DNA of 9,648 nt, from contig JACQSJ010000069.1 of NCBI GenBank assembly GCA_016205995.1, positions 1 through 9,648 of the forward strand, read 5' to 3'. Below, piece after piece: positions 1 through 5,369 of this stretch. The stretch comes from Candidatus Uhrbacteria bacterium (GTDB taxonomy: Bacteria > Patescibacteriota > Patescibacteriia > UBA9934 > GWF2-40-263). A model generated the notes under the pieces. The model did no database searches and had not been told where the DNA came from. It saw only the letters and a list, made by a program, of their open reading frames with translations. The translations under genes were made by a program, and so were the position numbers. Position 1 is the first letter of the stretch. Each line of letters starts with the position of its first letter.

Positions 1-1034
1 AAATTAAAAATGGCTTGTTTGGCCCCTGCTGTAATCATGACCTCGCTTTTTGAATAAGTGACTTTTTTTGTTTTTTTGACCTCTTCAATAACGGCCTGTT
101 TAAGCCGGGAAGAGAACCGATCTCGAGCGGAAGTCAGGCGGGTAAAGAATTTTTCCTTAGCTTCGCGTGCCCGTTTTTTGAGAGCGTCGATTTTTTCACT
201 TGCCGCACCGAGAATATCGCGTCCTTTCTCAAGAGCCGCTCCTGCAGCTCCTTCGATCGCCGTTGCGAGATCTATTCCCGCATCCACAGCTGAAATAAGT
301 CCGTCCAGAACAAAATCACCACCACGTTTTGCTAAGTCAATTCCTGCAGCTTTTGCGTCACTAGCCACCTTTGTCACCTTTTCGATTCCATCAGCGCCGT
401 ATTTGCGAACCGCTTTTGCTGCATCCACACCCATTTCTTGAAGTTTGGCAGCCTCGGCGGCCACCTTCTTCCCAGCGTCAGATGCAAGTTCAACCCCCGC
501 TTTTTTCATGGCCTTTGCTAAGCCAATTCCAGCTTCACCGCTCATGAATGCAAGAGCCGCACCAGTGTATCCAGCTGCGATGGCAGCTTCCTTGGTTCGT
601 TTTGCACCACTTTTTCCTGCTTCAGCAACAAGTTTTGCAATATCCCAAGCCTCTCGTCCCGTTTCTTTCGTGTACTCAACAGCCTTTTTTCCTCCTTCAA
701 CTGTCGCTTTTGCGCCTTTCTCAACTCCTCCAACAATAGCGAATGTCCCATCTACAGCCATCTCCCCACCCTTTTTCACGGCTCCGAGAGCGGCTGAGAA
801 GGCCTCCATGCCCTTATTTTTGAGATATTTTCCAGCGGATTCCGCTCCACTAGTGAAGCTTTTCCAAAGAGAACTGGCGCCATCTCGAATTTTTTTGACG
901 CGATCACGGCCCGTTTCGACCGCGCTCTTTTCTTCTTTCTGTTCCTGTTTGTTAGCGGCCTCCTCTGCTTTTGCTTCAGGCCCACCTCCCTTTTCACGCG
1001 AAAAGAGTGACCTAATTTGCTTAATTGCTCCCAT
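1..1034 (-). CDS. Ala/Gly/Lys-rich amphipathic protein running into an aminotransferase-like segment (3'-truncated by the window)
   Basis: The minus frame is open from the ATG at 1034 to the left edge, giving 344 codons. Residues 1-50 are charged and Lys/Glu-rich. Residues ~60-300 are a low-complexity run of Ala, Gly, Lys and Glu with recurring short units such as VKKGGEMAVDG and VEKGAKATVEG, as in amphipathic-helix or LEA-like proteins. There is no Cys or His, and only one Pro (residue 19). No signal peptide or clear membrane segment is visible. Residues ~309-344 change character and end in EVMITAGAKQAIFN. This resembles the class I PLP aminotransferase segment (family form: EE.IVT.GGKQALFN) that holds the PLP phosphate. 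The usual ~70-90 residues before it in aspartate aminotransferases are not recognisable. No Shine-Dalgarno precedes the start. The open frame is clear; the aminotransferase link rests on a short match. Plus-strand frames across this region are its antisense shadow. Confidence 0.8.
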   Translation of the reverse strand, partial: MGAIKQIRSLFSREKGGGPEAKAEEAANKQEQKEEKSAVETGRDRVKKIRDGASSLWKSFTSGAESAGKYLKNKGMEAFSAALGAVKKGGEMAVDGTFAIVGGVEKGAKATVEGGKKAVEYTKETGREAWDIAKLVAEAGKSGAKRTKEAAIAAGYTGAALAFMSGEAGIGLAKAMKKAGVELASDAGKKVAAEAAKLQEMGVDAAKAVRKYGADGIEKVTKVASDAKAAGIDLAKRGGDFVLDGLISAVDAGIDLATAIEGAAGAALEKGRDILGAASEKIDALKKRAREAKEKFFTRLTSARDRFSSRLKQAVIEEVKKTKKVTYSKSEVMITAGAKQAIFN

Positions 1035-1066
1035 ACATGTTTGATTTTTGTTTATTAAGCATGGGA

Positions 1067-1072
1067 ATTATA
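1067..1072 (-). promoter_or_regulatory. Candidate -10 box for the left-edge minus-strand gene
   Basis: The minus strand reads TATAAT, ending 32 bases upstream of the ATG at 1034. This would give a 5' leader of about 25 bases. No good -35 box sits at 16-18 bases; a TTGACG occurs at 1106-1101, but 28 bases away. A -10 on its own in AT-rich DNA is weak evidence. Confidence 0.4.
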
Positions 1073-1101
1073 GCTAAATTCTAACAGAGAATACATCTTT
1101 C

Positions 1102-1120
1102 GTCAACGGAAGCTGTTGAC
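1102..1120. promoter_or_regulatory. Inverted repeat in the divergent intergenic region
   Basis: GTCAAC, a 7-base gap, then GTTGAC form a perfect 6-bp palindrome between two divergent genes. Each arm carries a TTGAC core on one strand, so it could be an operator or overlapping -35 elements. Neither arm has a convincing -10 at normal spacing. It could also be chance. Confidence 0.25.
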
Positions 1121-1148
1121 AAAACTCAAAGAAAATGGGAACGTCCTT

Positions 1149-1179
1149 ACCTCCTCCAACTGGGAAAGGAGAGTGAGGT
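1149..1179 (+). promoter_or_regulatory. Hairpin enclosing the Shine-Dalgarno of the gene at 1181
   Basis: The leader segment ACCTCCTCC (1149-1157) can pair with GGAG (1168-1171) and GAGGT (1175-1179). This leaves a 10-base loop and an AGT bulge. Both purine-rich stretches that could serve as the ribosome-binding site are in the stem, which ends one base before the ATG. The pairing is exact by eye; a role as a translational switch is inferred. Confidence 0.5.
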
Positions 1180-1180
1180 C

Positions 1181-1723
1181 ATGCTCAGAGTCGTCAGAAA
1201 AGACGAGACGATTACATCCAACGATTTGCTTCGGCAGGCGTTGGACCAGATCACGTTGGGGCGACCCGGACGGATCGGTGTGTACATCTTCGACGAGGGG
1301 GAGGCTGAGGCGCTCTACCGCGCCCTCGCCTCGAGGCGGTTCACCCAGGATCAACTCAAGGCCTGGATCGAACGGCTCCGGGCCGACCACCCCTACGAGC
1401 GCAAGCTCGTCGAGTCAGCCGTGGGCGTCTGGACCTGGATCAGGTGGGTGGTCTTCGGGGGCGCGAAGCCCCAGTCGAAGGCCATCACCGAGCCCCTCGA
1501 CGCCTGGCGCAAGCGCGCCGAAGCGTTCGTCGAAGAGCAGATCGCCAGCATGGACGAGCCGGCATGGCTCGAGCGACCGCTCCAGTCTCTCACCGTCGCC
1601 CGACACCAGATCGAGCGCGAGACCGGCAAGATCCAGTGGACCATGCCTGTGATGCGCTGGGCACTCGTCCAGCTCATCACGTCCCCACCGGCGGATACGA
1701 CCTCCGCCCACGCTACCGGCTGA
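1181..1723 (+). CDS. Hypothetical protein, first of a tandem paralogue pair
   Basis: This encodes 180 residues of no family I recognise. The ATG at 1181 follows GAAAGGAG (1164-1171) and GAGG closer in, and it aligns with the start of the related downstream gene. It appears soluble and largely helical, with Leu/Ala/Arg/Glu-rich segments, no signal peptide and no clear membrane span. It shares with the protein at 1875 the pattern LRQ-L--(I/L)T-G near residues 17-27, an EA--L---LA-R-F--DQL block near residues 41-59, and a later (P)-W---P-Q-L block near residues 128-136. It has an additional ~25-residue Trp-containing stretch around 82-105 that the shorter paralogue lacks. GC content and codon use are visibly higher in GC than at the left-edge gene. 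It probably has its own terminator at 1715-1749. Function unknown. Confidence 0.75.
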   Translation: MLRVVRKDETITSNDLLRQALDQITLGRPGRIGVYIFDEGEAEALYRALASRRFTQDQLKAWIERLRADHPYERKLVESAVGVWTWIRWVVFGGAKPQSKAITEPLDAWRKRAEAFVEEQIASMDEPAWLERPLQSLTVARHQIERETGKIQWTMPVMRWALVQLITSPPADTTSAHATG

Positions 1724-1749
1724 ACTCGGCAACGACAGCCGGTTTTAAA
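1715..1749 (+). terminator. Intrinsic terminator overlapping the stop codon
   Basis: ACCGGCTG (1715-1722) pairs perfectly with CAGCCGGT (1736-1743) around a 13-base loop, followed by TTTAAATTT. The left arm contains the first two bases of the TGA stop. The U-run is interrupted, so efficiency may be partial. Confidence 0.6.
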
Positions 1750-1795
1750 TTTGTGGGTTGACGAGTGGGAACATATCTGGCAAGGTCTTCCTTCG

Positions 1796-1848
1796 GCCCC
1801 GACGCCTTTGGGTCGGGGCTCCGACCCCGGCAGAGCCGGGCGTCGGAG
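1796..1848 (+). promoter_or_regulatory. Tandem GC-rich hairpins with a mutually exclusive alternative, in the leader of the gene at 1875
   Basis: Hairpin 1 pairs GCCCCGAC (1796-1803) with GTCGGGGC (1812-1819). Hairpin 2 pairs 1819-1831 with 1835-1848: 13 bp around an AGA loop with one bulged C at 1841. A third pairing, GGGTCGG (1810-1816) with CCGACCC (1821-1827), uses one arm of each and so excludes both. This arrangement is typical of attenuators and RNA switches, but there is no U-run after hairpin 2, so any control would act on translation or RNA stability. The role is inferred. Confidence 0.5.
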
Positions 1849-1857
1849 TTGGATACG

Positions 1858-1869
1858 GAAAGGAGGTGA
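1858..1869 (+). promoter_or_regulatory. Near-maximal Shine-Dalgarno sequence
   Basis: GAAAGGAGGTGA is complementary over 12 bases to the usual bacterial 16S rRNA 3' tail. It ends 5 bases before the ATG at 1875. This fixes the start there rather than at upstream in-frame codons, and contrasts with most neighbours, which show no such site. Confidence 0.8.
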
Positions 1870-1874
1870 GGCTC

Positions 1875-2342
1875 ATGCCCACCCTGAGACTGGTACAAGC
1901 TGACGAGCCTTCTCAGGCTCGCGAGAATGTTGCCCTGCGTCAGATGCTCGAGCGTCTGACCCAAGGGACACACGACAAGGCTCGGGGCCTCTGGGTCCTG
2001 AAGCCTGTCGAGGCGCAGGTCCTCTCCGAGGTGCTTGCGCATCGAATGTTCTCGCCAGATCAGCTTGAGACCATCGAGTCGACGATCCGTGCGATCGACC
2101 CGCACAAATTCGACTCGGACTGGCACGATCGGCACCTTGTGTCTCTCGTCCGCGTGGCGAAGGGGCTCGTCGACCGACCAGAGTGGATCAGCATTCCCAT
2201 TCAGCGCCTTCATGCCGCGATGCGTGCGCAGGGATCCGAGGCCCGATTCCGCCTCTCCCTGTGTCGCGCCGCGCTTGTGGCGTTCCTCACCATCGATCTT
2301 CTCCCTTCCGAACCCGAAGAACTCCTCCATCTCACCGGCTGA
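1875..2342 (+). CDS. Hypothetical protein, second of a tandem paralogue pair
   Basis: This encodes 155 residues of no recognised family. The start is chosen by the strong Shine-Dalgarno at 1858-1869; the frame is open upstream to 1758, but that stretch is the hairpin leader. It is diverged but alignable with the 180-residue protein before it: LRQMLERLTQG, EAQVLSEVLAHRMFSPDQL, an I-A-DP segment, then RPEWISIPIQRL and a helical end. Both proteins finish in TG immediately before TGA, inside the shared DNA string ACCGGCTGA. No transmembrane segment, signal peptide or Cys-based metal motif is clear. The gene is GC-rich and bounded by a structured leader and a terminator, so it looks like an independently controlled unit. 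Function unknown. Confidence 0.75.
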   Translation: MPTLRLVQADEPSQARENVALRQMLERLTQGTHDKARGLWVLKPVEAQVLSEVLAHRMFSPDQLETIESTIRAIDPHKFDSDWHDRHLVSLVRVAKGLVDRPEWISIPIQRLHAAMRAQGSEARFRLSLCRAALVAFLTIDLLPSEPEELLHLTG

Positions 2343-2380
2343 CGCCTTTCACCTCCAAGGCTCGCCGGCTTTTTGTTTTT
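2335..2380 (+). terminator. Intrinsic terminator with an anti-Shine-Dalgarno-like loop
   Basis: The outer stem is CCGGC (2335-2339) with GCCGG (2364-2368). The inner stem is GCCTT (2344-2348) with AAGGC (2357-2361), and the tract CTTTTTGTTTTT follows. The 8-base loop TCACCTCC (2349-2356) is the exact complement of the Shine-Dalgarno core GGAGGTGA of the same gene. The TGA stop lies in the structure. Confidence 0.65.
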
Positions 2381-2399
2381 ATGTTACTTTTTTCGCGAT

Positions 2400-3785
2400 A
2401 TGGAACCCAAGTATCATCTCATTACCTACGGCTGTCAGATGAACAAGAACGATTCAGAGCGCATGGAAGCGCTCTTGAAGGGCGTAGGGTTGTCGCCGAC
2501 GAGTGTGAAGGAGGAGGCCGACGTGATCCTTGTGAACACCTGCTCGGTGCGACAGAGCGCGGAGGACCGAGTTTTTAGCGTTGTGGGGCAGTTTGCGAGT
2601 CTCAAAAAGTCCAAGCCAGAGCTTATCGTAGGGATCACAGGGTGTATGCCGGGACGAGATCGTGACGGGGCGATCCGCAAGCGTCTACCCATTGTCGATT
2701 TGTATTTTCCAACCAAGGACATGGGTCAGCTTCCGCGGTGGCTTGGTGAGTTGCGACCAGCACTTGTGAACAGTACCGACCCGGTTGAAGATTACTTGAA
2801 AGTCCATCCTGATCGAGAAGTTACACGACAAGCCTTCGTTTCTATTCAAACCGGGTGCAACAAGTTTTGCACGTACTGTGTTGTGCCGTTTGCGCGCGGG
2901 CTTGAGAAGAACCGTCCGCTCAAGGATATTCTCGACGAGATTCAGGATCTTGCCTTGCATGGTTGTGTTGAGGTGACACTTCTTGGTCAGACCGTGAACA
3001 GTTACCAGGCGCCGGATCCAGAACATTTTTCGACAAACAATCCGTACAAGGATCATTTTGCCGGTCTATTGTGGGAGGTGAATCAGATCGAGGGGGTTTC
3101 GCGTCTGCACTTTACTGCTCCACATCCGCTTCACATGACCGATGAGGTGATCGATGCGATGACGCTTCCCGCGCATCTCAATTATATTCATCTGCCTGTT
3201 CAAGCAGGGGACGATGACGTGCTTCGTCGCATGAATCGACGATACACTGCCGAGCAGTTTCTCGATGTGATTGATCGACTCCGAGCAAAGATCCCAAATC
3301 TCGCGATCGGGACGGATATCATCGTTGGGTTTTGCAGCGAGTCGGCTGAGGCATTTGAGAGGACCGTCGAGCTTTACGAGAAGGCGCGATTTGATATTTC
3401 TTACACCGCGCGATATTCGACTCGCTCGGGTACAGCCGCGTGGCGGGCGTTTAAGGATGACGTGAGTCTTGAAGAGAAGAAGCGACGATGGAATGTGCTC
3501 CAAGAGGTTCAGGAGCGAATCGTCTACGAAAAGAATCAGGCGTATGTCGGTACGATTGTTTCCGTTCTCGTTGATCGCTATGAGCCACCAAAGATTACGG
3601 AAGAGATGCTTGCCATGCCGAAGAACATACAAGCCGTCCTCGCCGCACAACCAGGAACCTGTTATGGCAACTCGCGCGAGATGAAGCTCACGCGTTTCGC
3701 AGCCTCCAAGGAGTATGTCGGCAAAATTGTCGATGTGAAAATTACGAAGGCAGACATGTGGGTGCTGGAGGGGGAACTCACTTGA
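2400..3785 (+). CDS. miaB: tRNA-2-methylthio-N6-dimethylallyladenosine synthase MiaB
   Basis: This radical-SAM methylthiotransferase converts i6A37 to ms2i6A37 in tRNAs reading UNN codons, using two [4Fe-4S] clusters. The 461-residue protein has the N-terminal UPF0004 domain with cluster cysteines C12 (YGCQMN), C48 (NTCS) and C82 (GCMPG). The radical-SAM CxxxCxxC follows at C153, C157 and C160 (GCNKFCTYC), then LPVQAGDDDVLRRMNR and a C-terminal TRAM-like region. Length is normal for the family. Oddities are GFCSES where many members have GFPGE, and ~20 extra residues in the TRAM region (around DRYEPPKITEEMLAMPKN). The ATG at 2400 fits the family N terminus; an in-frame TTG at 2373 would lie in the preceding terminator's T-run. 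No Shine-Dalgarno is visible. It is followed 39 bases later by miaA, the preceding step of the pathway. MtaB and RimO are less likely given YGCQMN and the neighbour. Confidence 0.95.
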   Translation: MEPKYHLITYGCQMNKNDSERMEALLKGVGLSPTSVKEEADVILVNTCSVRQSAEDRVFSVVGQFASLKKSKPELIVGITGCMPGRDRDGAIRKRLPIVDLYFPTKDMGQLPRWLGELRPALVNSTDPVEDYLKVHPDREVTRQAFVSIQTGCNKFCTYCVVPFARGLEKNRPLKDILDEIQDLALHGCVEVTLLGQTVNSYQAPDPEHFSTNNPYKDHFAGLLWEVNQIEGVSRLHFTAPHPLHMTDEVIDAMTLPAHLNYIHLPVQAGDDDVLRRMNRRYTAEQFLDVIDRLRAKIPNLAIGTDIIVGFCSESAEAFERTVELYEKARFDISYTARYSTRSGTAAWRAFKDDVSLEEKKRRWNVLQEVQERIVYEKNQAYVGTIVSVLVDRYEPPKITEEMLAMPKNIQAVLAAQPGTCYGNSREMKLTRFAASKEYVGKIVDVKITKADMWVLEGELT

Positions 3786-3788
3786 CCG

Positions 3789-3809
3789 GTCCCCCTTGGA
3801 AAGGGGGAC
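3789..3809 (+). repeat. Perfect hairpin between miaB and miaA
   Basis: GTCCCCCTT and AAGGGGGAC form a 9-bp stem around a GGA loop, four bases after the miaB stop. No T-run follows, so it is not a standard terminator. It may mark an RNA processing or stability point, or be a dispersed intergenic palindrome; copies elsewhere in the genome would decide. Confidence 0.6.
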
Positions 3810-3824
3810 GCCCATAGATTTGTT

Positions 3825-4793
3825 ATGAAACCAAAAGTTATCGCTATTGTTGGACCCACCGCGAGCGGGAAGACCGGCCTGGGTATTGAGATTGCTAAAA
3901 GTTGGAATGGGGAAGTGATTTGTGTCGACTCACGGCAGGTGTATCGAGGGATGGACATCGGCACAGCCAAATCAGAAGGAATTTGGGTTGAATCCGAGTT
4001 TGAAAAAGGCGGATCGATCAATCAACTCTTTGGTGCACGTAAGACGTTCTTGGTTGATGGAGTGCCGCACTGGGGGATTGATTTGATCGATCCTAATGAG
4101 CCGTACTCAGCTGCGGATTTTAAAACATACGCAATAGAGAAGATTGACGACATTGTGGCACGGGGACGATTGCCGATTCTTGTTGGCGGGACGGGGTTTT
4201 GGTTGAAGACGATTATCGACAATTTAGATCTCACTGCCACGCCTGGTGATTCAGCGCTGCGCGCCCAGCTCGAAACACACACGTTGGGAGATTTGTTCCA
4301 TGAGTACAAACAACTTGATCCAGAAGGTGCTGAACTCATCGACAAGAAAAACAAACGCCGTGTTGTGCGCGCGCTGGAAGTGACGAAGTTGACCGGTAGG
4401 CCGTGGAGTCACTTTCAGGTCGTCGGGGAGCAGATGTACGACGTTTTACAGATCGGATTGTCTGCGCCGCGTGAGGAGTTGGTCGGACGTATCGATACAC
4501 GCGTCGAGGAAATGGTGGCGCGTGGGTTAGTCGATGAGGTCCGTCGTCTCAAGGACGCATACGGCTGTGAGTGTGAGGCGATGACAGGAATCGGGTACCG
4601 GCAGGTGTGTGCGTTTTTGTCAGGGTCGACAAAATTGAGTGAGGCAATCGAGGAGGTGAAGCGTGATACGCGCGCATACGCCAAGCGCCAGATGACCTGG
4701 TTCAAGCGTGATCCTCGCATCGTATGGGTACAGCCCAGCGACTCGACCGATCAGATCATGGAAACCTTTCTCAAAAACAATCCCACCCCATAA
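3825..4793 (+). CDS. miaA: tRNA dimethylallyltransferase MiaA
   Basis: MiaA transfers a dimethylallyl group from DMAPP to N6 of A37 of tRNAs reading UNN codons, making the substrate of MiaB encoded just upstream. The 322-residue protein has the P-loop GPTASGKT (10-17), DSRQVYRGMDIGTAK (35-49, with the catalytic-type Asp35), ILVGGTGFWLK (118-128), EVTKLTGRPWS (185-195), MTGIGYRQ (253-260) and the basic RAYAKRQMTWFKRD near the C terminus. After GTAK there are about 31 residues before PHW, roughly 22 more than in E. coli MiaA; this is an insertion in the region leading to the IDP/YSAADF motif. The start is the first ATG that leaves a proper N terminus before the P-loop. No Shine-Dalgarno is seen. 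It is probably co-transcribed with miaB. Confidence 0.95.
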   Translation: MKPKVIAIVGPTASGKTGLGIEIAKSWNGEVICVDSRQVYRGMDIGTAKSEGIWVESEFEKGGSINQLFGARKTFLVDGVPHWGIDLIDPNEPYSAADFKTYAIEKIDDIVARGRLPILVGGTGFWLKTIIDNLDLTATPGDSALRAQLETHTLGDLFHEYKQLDPEGAELIDKKNKRRVVRALEVTKLTGRPWSHFQVVGEQMYDVLQIGLSAPREELVGRIDTRVEEMVARGLVDEVRRLKDAYGCECEAMTGIGYRQVCAFLSGSTKLSEAIEEVKRDTRAYAKRQMTWFKRDPRIVWVQPSDSTDQIMETFLKNNPTP

Positions 4794-4804
4794 AGGGCGG
4801 GATT
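4771..4804 (-). terminator. Intrinsic terminator of the minus-strand operon, inside the end of miaA
   Basis: AATCCC (4779-4784) pairs with GGGATT (4799-4804) and CCC (4786-4788) with GGG (4795-4797); the loop is 4789-4794 and there is one A-C mismatch. Read on the minus strand the stem is followed by GTTTTTG (4778-4772). On the plus strand no T-run follows, so it serves the minus-strand genes. It lies about 95 bases beyond the NUDIX stop. Confidence 0.6.
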
Positions 4805-4813
4805 GTGACAACG

Positions 4814-4847
4814 ACTAGGAGAGGTAAAAACCTCGATCGCTAGTTTC
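4814..4847 (+). terminator. Possible weak terminator after miaA
   Basis: ACTAG (4814-4818) pairs with CTAGT (4840-4844), and inside it GAGGT (4821-4825) pairs with ACCTC (4830-4834) around an AAAA loop. Only TTC follows. The inner palindrome would also form in minus-strand RNA. Weak candidate. Confidence 0.3.
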
Positions 4848-4899
4848 ATTCAATCATGATTTTCTTACCTTGTCAACGACGAGTCTGTGAACAACTCGA

Positions 4900-5367
4900 C
4901 TAGGATGACAGTTGTGTAAGCACGTTAAGCGTGTATCGCGCGCCGGAGAAGTAGTTATTGAATCGTGCGGTCGTGGTTTCAGATCGATGCTCGTCCACGC
5001 GCGACATGATCTCTTCTTGTGTGAGCCAAAGCGTCTCGACGATCTCCGTGGCCTCAATGGGACCCTGGATGTCATCCACAAGTTCGCAACGAAAGAGGAA
5101 GTAGATCGCCATGTGTTCTCGTGTTGGTCGTGTCGATTGATGAACGCCGACAAGTTCCACGGGGCGGACACGATAGCCGGTCTCTTCTCGAACTTCTCGG
5201 ACAACAGCATCAGTCAGAAGCTCGCCCTTTTCAACGTGTCCTGCGGGCTGATTCATAACAGGATCGTGATCTGGTGGGAGTTCGGCTGGACGTTCACGAA
5301 TGACTAAGAGCTTTCCATCGCGTTCTACAAATCCAGCCACAATCACACGCGCCATGTGTCGTATCAT
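4900..5367 (-). CDS. NUDIX hydrolase, NudJ-like
   Basis: The 155-residue protein carries a complete NUDIX box GX5EX7REUXEEXGU at residues 43-65 (G43, E49, R57-E58, E61-E62, G64). The box binds Mg2+ for cleavage of nucleoside-diphosphate-linked substrates. The segment before it, NQPAGH, the strand VIVAGFVERDGKLLVI and the end ARYTLNVL resemble E. coli NudJ, which acts on HMP-PP and nucleoside tri/diphosphates. Substrate cannot be fixed from sequence alone. The ATG at 5367 lies two bases after the gatB stop (TAG-CT-ATG), which suggests translational coupling; a second ATG at 5355 is an alternative that fits the NudJ N terminus equally well. It is the last gene of the operon-like run. Confidence 0.9.
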   Translation of the reverse strand: MIRHMARVIVAGFVERDGKLLVIRERPAELPPDHDPVMNQPAGHVEKGELLTDAVVREVREETGYRVRPVELVGVHQSTRPTREHMAIYFLFRCELVDDIQGPIEATEIVETLWLTQEEIMSRVDEHRSETTTARFNNYFSGARYTLNVLTQLSS

Positions 5368-5369
5368 AG

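Noticed and set aside
58..1044. Two Ala/Pro/Ser-rich plus-strand open frames at 58-441 and 445-1044
   Set aside because: They are antisense to the continuous minus-strand frame, whose protein has consistent helical composition and an aminotransferase-like end. Their own translations look like reverse-complement shadow.
1758..1874. Upstream in-frame extension of the second paralogue
   Set aside because: It covers the two hairpins and the strong Shine-Dalgarno, and the paralogue's start aligns with 1875.
2373..2399. TTG start for miaB nine codons upstream
   Set aside because: It lies in the terminator T-run and adds residues not seen in MiaB; the ATG at 2400 fits the family N terminus.
4812..4905. 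9-bp direct repeat CGACTAGGA at 4812-4820 and 4897-4905
   Set aside because: Too short and unpaired with any element; likely chance.
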